Position numbers and translations under genes: made by a program. The notes beneath the pieces were generated by a model, which had not been told where the DNA came from, searched no databases, and saw only the letters and a program-made list of their open reading frames with translations. This document shows, piece by piece, positions 33,194-35,108 of a stretch of DNA of 35,108 nucleotides. The stretch lies in contig JAFPUF010000075.1 in NCBI GenBank assembly GCA_017395545.1, positions 1 through 35,108 on the forward strand, written 5' to 3'. Source of the stretch: Treponema sp. (lineage in GTDB: Bacteria > Spirochaetota > Spirochaetia > Treponematales > Treponemataceae). Each line of letters begins with the position of its first letter. Position 1 is the first letter of the stretch.

Positions 33194-34255
33194 TTACTGA
33201 ATAATCTTGGACTTTCTTTCCCGTAAAATCATCGCTCGCTTCAACAAGCCGATTCCTCTCGATGAAATAGATTTTTCTTCCTGTTTTGAATTTTCTAACA
33301 AATCCAACATTGCCTTTGCCGCCGCTTGCTTTGCCTTTTTGCGAGTCGTTGCTTTTCCCGAAACTTGGTGTTCGTTGCTATTCAGAGTTAGTGTACAAAT
33401 CCAAAACAATTTTCCATTTTCGGCAGTTTGTGCAAAACTATAGTTTGGCTGAACGATTTCCTTTTTGATATATTTTAGGTTCAATATTTCAACTGCTGTC
33501 GGAGATTTTCTTGAACTGTTTAAGATATTTGCCCCAGTTTGTTCAACAGACTTCTTTTTTGTGACATTCTGCCCTGCCAGATAAGTATATGCCGATTCTA
33601 CCGCCGCATTTTGAGCTTCTTCCACCGTCTTGCCGCTTCCAACAAATAACCCATTAACAGATTGAAGTGAAATAGCACAATCATAACGACTCCCACAGTT
33701 CCAAAACGAGTATGTCGGCAAATCCAGTCCATTTTTCTCACAATAATTCTTCAATTCTTCGCTAGCAGTTTTCACCGTTTTGTCATATCTTAACAATTCC
33801 GAATCAACACGAGACAAAACATCCATGTTCCAGTTTGAATCTATTGCGACTGCTCCTAAAACCGACTCAATCAAATCACCTTTCTTGTTCTTTCTGTCAT
33901 GTAAATAATAACCGTGAGCACGCTCTAGATAAGAATCGAATTCAAGGACATTTGAGCAATGTGCAAGTTTCTCATTTTTAACCAAACGAGATTTCTCTTC
34001 CGAAAGCTGTCCTTCCGTTGCCGAAGAAACAAACTGCCCGTTTGCATCAACATGGCAAAACTCAGAAGCCAGATTCTTAACCACAGCAAGTCCCAGTACC
34101 GCATCACCGATGAATTCTAGAATCTGATAATTCTGTACCCGGTTCTGCGTGGCAGCTGAGAGAGAAGGGGAAACAAAAGCCTGCTTAAGAAGTACAGGAT
34201 TAGTAAACTGATAACCTATTTTCTGCTGAATCAGAGAAAGTGTTTTTTCGTCCAT
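33194..34255 (-). CDS. RNase III-family enzyme with two dsRNA-binding domains
   Basis: At 353 aa this is about 120 residues longer than housekeeping RNase III. The catalytic domain (1-155) carries the signature ILEFIGDAVLG (Glu47, Asp51), TEGQLSEEKSRLV (Glu81) and KKGDLIESVLGA (Asp127, Glu130), so the metal-binding residues appear complete. The residue equivalent to E. coli Glu38 is Gln44. Two dsRBDs follow: one near 165-227 (SEELKNYCEKNGLDLPTYSF to VEEAQNAAVESAYTYL), the other near 253-322, ending in the canonical GKATTRKKAKQAAAKAMLDLL. The Arg/Lys-rich tail may also touch RNA. It starts four bases after the RHH/Phd-like gene, so it is coupled to it. It is probably a second, accessory RNase III; the genome's own rnc is not in view. 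Confidence 0.88.
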   Translation of the reverse strand: MDEKTLSLIQQKIGYQFTNPVLLKQAFVSPSLSAATQNRVQNYQILEFIGDAVLGLAVVKNLASEFCHVDANGQFVSSATEGQLSEEKSRLVKNEKLAHCSNVLEFDSYLERAHGYYLHDRKNKKGDLIESVLGAVAIDSNWNMDVLSRVDSELLRYDKTVKTASEELKNYCEKNGLDLPTYSFWNCGSRYDCAISLQSVNGLFVGSGKTVEEAQNAAVESAYTYLAGQNVTKKKSVEQTGANILNSSRKSPTAVEILNLKYIKKEIVQPNYSFAQTAENGKLFWICTLTLNSNEHQVSGKATTRKKAKQAAAKAMLDLLENSKQEEKSISSRGIGLLKRAMILRERKSKIIQ

Positions 34256-34259
34256 ATCG

Positions 34260-34718
34260 TCATTGTAAAATTTCTCCCGCCCTTCGTTTTCTTTTTGAAG
34301 CCGTTGCCGCTACACTTGGCAATCGATCACAATTTGTGAATGGTTGTGCTTTTTTTTCTACAACATCTTCTTTAGGTAGGTCCTGCTTTGTCATAAGAAA
34401 AAGATTATCTTCCTTATCGTTAATCATTTTCACCCTTGCAACAGGTTTTCCATTTTCCACGAGCAAAATTTGAGGGCATTTTTTCGCAGTTCTTCGCAAA
34501 GTTTCTGCGTTCAATTCCGAAAGTTCCAGATGCTCAGCCATCATGTCAGCAAGTATATGATTCACCACATTATCCACGCTCTGATTGGACTTCTCGGCAA
34601 GTTGATTCAAATAGTCTATAACGATTGCATCCAATTCAAGTTCTGTATCAATCCATCGTTCCAGTGGCGTGATGATTACTTTGTCGAAGTTAATTTTTCC
34701 ATCTTTTGTAATTTCCAT
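34260..34718 (-). CDS. Ribbon-helix-helix/Phd-like small protein (candidate antitoxin or repressor)
   Basis: The 152-aa protein has a stretch that fits a ribbon-helix-helix unit (IDTELELDA as strand; IVIDYLNQLAEKSNQ and SVDNVVNHILADMMAEHL as helices, about 24-65). A segment follows whose pattern recalls Phd/YefM antitoxins (AETLRRTAKKCPQILLVENGKPVARV, about 71-96). The tail is basic and unstructured (KRKRRAG). No named family is certain. I start at ATG 34718, with AAGGAG six bases upstream, not at the TTG two codons earlier. Palindromes lie immediately upstream and the RNase III gene follows after four bases. This order (small DNA-binding protein, then nuclease, behind palindromes) is that of toxin-antitoxin operons. 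Confidence 0.7.
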   Translation of the reverse strand: MEITKDGKINFDKVIITPLERWIDTELELDAIVIDYLNQLAEKSNQSVDNVVNHILADMMAEHLELSELNAETLRRTAKKCPQILLVENGKPVARVKMINDKEDNLFLMTKQDLPKEDVVEKKAQPFTNCDRLPSVAATASKRKRRAGEILQ

Positions 34719-34731
34719 GTGCAACTCCTTT

Positions 34732-34758
34732 TAACATATCGCAATTTGCGATATGTTA
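34732..34758. promoter_or_regulatory. Palindrome A in front of the RHH/RNase III module
   Basis: Perfect 12-bp arms TAACATATCGCA and TGCGATATGTTA flank ATT. It abuts the AAGGAG ribosome site (34725-34730) of the RHH-like gene. It could be an operator, or, in the message, a hairpin at the ribosome site. Confidence 0.8.
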
Positions 34759-34769
34759 TATTTTTAAAG

Positions 34770-34788
34770 TGGTCGCAGATTGCGACCA
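34770..34788. promoter_or_regulatory. Palindrome B in front of the RHH/RNase III module
   Basis: TGGTCGCA-GAT-TGCGACCA, perfect 8-bp arms, six bases after the stop of the ORF6N gene. Minus-strand TATAAC between A and B is a possible -10 box. It shares the TCGCA-N3-TGCGA core and the three-base centre with A and D; C is a near match. Confidence 0.75.
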
Positions 34789-34794
34789 GTTACA

Positions 34795-35108
34795 TCAATC
34801 GCTTGTAAATCCGATTTTTCGTTCAGATTTTGGCTCTTCAATTAGATTGTTTAGAACTTGAATAATCTGACTAATTTTTCTGTCTTGCTCGGAGAACTTT
34901 TTGTCACAATGGTCGATGTGAAGCAGAAGCAAGCGACGAATTTCTGCAAGTTCAGCTTTATCGTCTGTTTTGACAATCTGCGAACTGACATAGTGCCTTA
35001 GCTGAACAAAAGCGTTCATGATGCGAATGCTCACTTGAACAGCAGTTTCACTTCGCAAAACAGCAGAAAGCATGGCTACACCTTGCTCAGTAAAAACATA
35101 AGGAAGAT
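34795..35108 (-). CDS. ORF6N-domain protein, C-terminal part (cut by window edge)
   Basis: The frame runs open through the right edge, so the N-terminus is missing. Upstream of the first internal ATG it reads LPYVFTEQGVAMLSAVLRSETAVQVSIRIMNAF across the edge region. This matches the conserved C-terminal half of ORF6N (KilA-N-related) domains found in phage and accessory DNA. It is followed by a helical tail (LLLLHIDHCDKKFSEQDRKISQIIQVLNNLIEEP). ORF6N is a predicted DNA-binding domain. The gene is on the same strand as the RHH/RNase III pair and ends 77 bases before it, with palindromes A and B between. Confidence 0.85.
   Translation of the reverse strand, partial: LPYVFTEQGVAMLSAVLRSETAVQVSIRIMNAFVQLRHYVSSQIVKTDDKAELAEIRRLLLLHIDHCDKKFSEQDRKISQIIQVLNNLIEEPKSERKIGFTSD

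Noticed and set aside
1..35108. CRISPR arrays, rRNA genes, complete insertion sequences, replication origin
   Set aside because: I saw no regularly spaced repeats, rRNA-like sequence, transposase gene or DnaA-box cluster in the window.

Overview
The window reads as chromosomal DNA of a spirochaete, most likely a host-associated or rumen-type Treponema (inference from gene content; no search was run). Supporting signs are spirochaete-style lipoprotein signals (FMSC, FFAC), a MurA with Asp in place of the catalytic Cys, and a CoA-binding protein, ProA, MurJ, Era and PepT set typical of an anaerobic, peptidoglycan-making, double-membraned bacterium. Most genes are tightly packed in short operons. 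From about 30.9 kb rightward the DNA is visibly more A+T-rich and looks accessory.

Left part (1-9.4 kb): a broken tRNA-Met(CAU) with a small palindromic insert and terminator, then a minus-strand drug-efflux operon read right to left. It comprises a double-length TetR regulator (two HTH domains in one chain), a TolC-like outer-membrane factor split by a one-base frameshift, a lipoprotein membrane-fusion protein, an RND permease, a small RND-associated protein overlapping the permease gene, and a cytidylate-kinase-like protein. The TetR promoter carries two copies of a TACCG-N6-CGGTA operator, so the operon is probably autorepressed. Era lies upstream.

Middle (9.4-28.6 kb): two coupled multi-span membrane proteins of unknown function (plus strand, ended by a strong terminator); a minus operon pepT - hydrolase-like membrane protein - nif3 - murA; a divergent pair with proA; murJ and an M48 (Ste24-like) protease on the minus strand; a two-gene envelope operon (789-aa lipoprotein plus predicted outer-membrane barrel); murE, with an in-frame palindrome-rich insert; and an FMN alpha-hydroxy-acid oxidase family protein. 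MurA, MurE and MurJ make peptidoglycan synthesis a theme, though they are not in one operon.

Right part (28.6-35.1 kb): a membrane protein with tandem GGDEF domains (the second degenerate), a small protein coupled to a CoA-binding protein, then the accessory block. The block holds a zinc-ribbon membrane protein, a protein with two copies of a 43-residue Cys/His module, an XRE regulator, and a two-gene module made of a ribbon-helix-helix/Phd-like small protein and an RNase III carrying two dsRNA-binding domains. An ORF6N-domain protein is cut by the window edge. Four related palindromes (core TCRCA-N3-TGYGA) sit in two pairs, one directly in front of the RHH/RNase III module. This module with its palindromes is the best candidate for an undescribed system; its toxin-antitoxin or self-regulating nature is a hypothesis.
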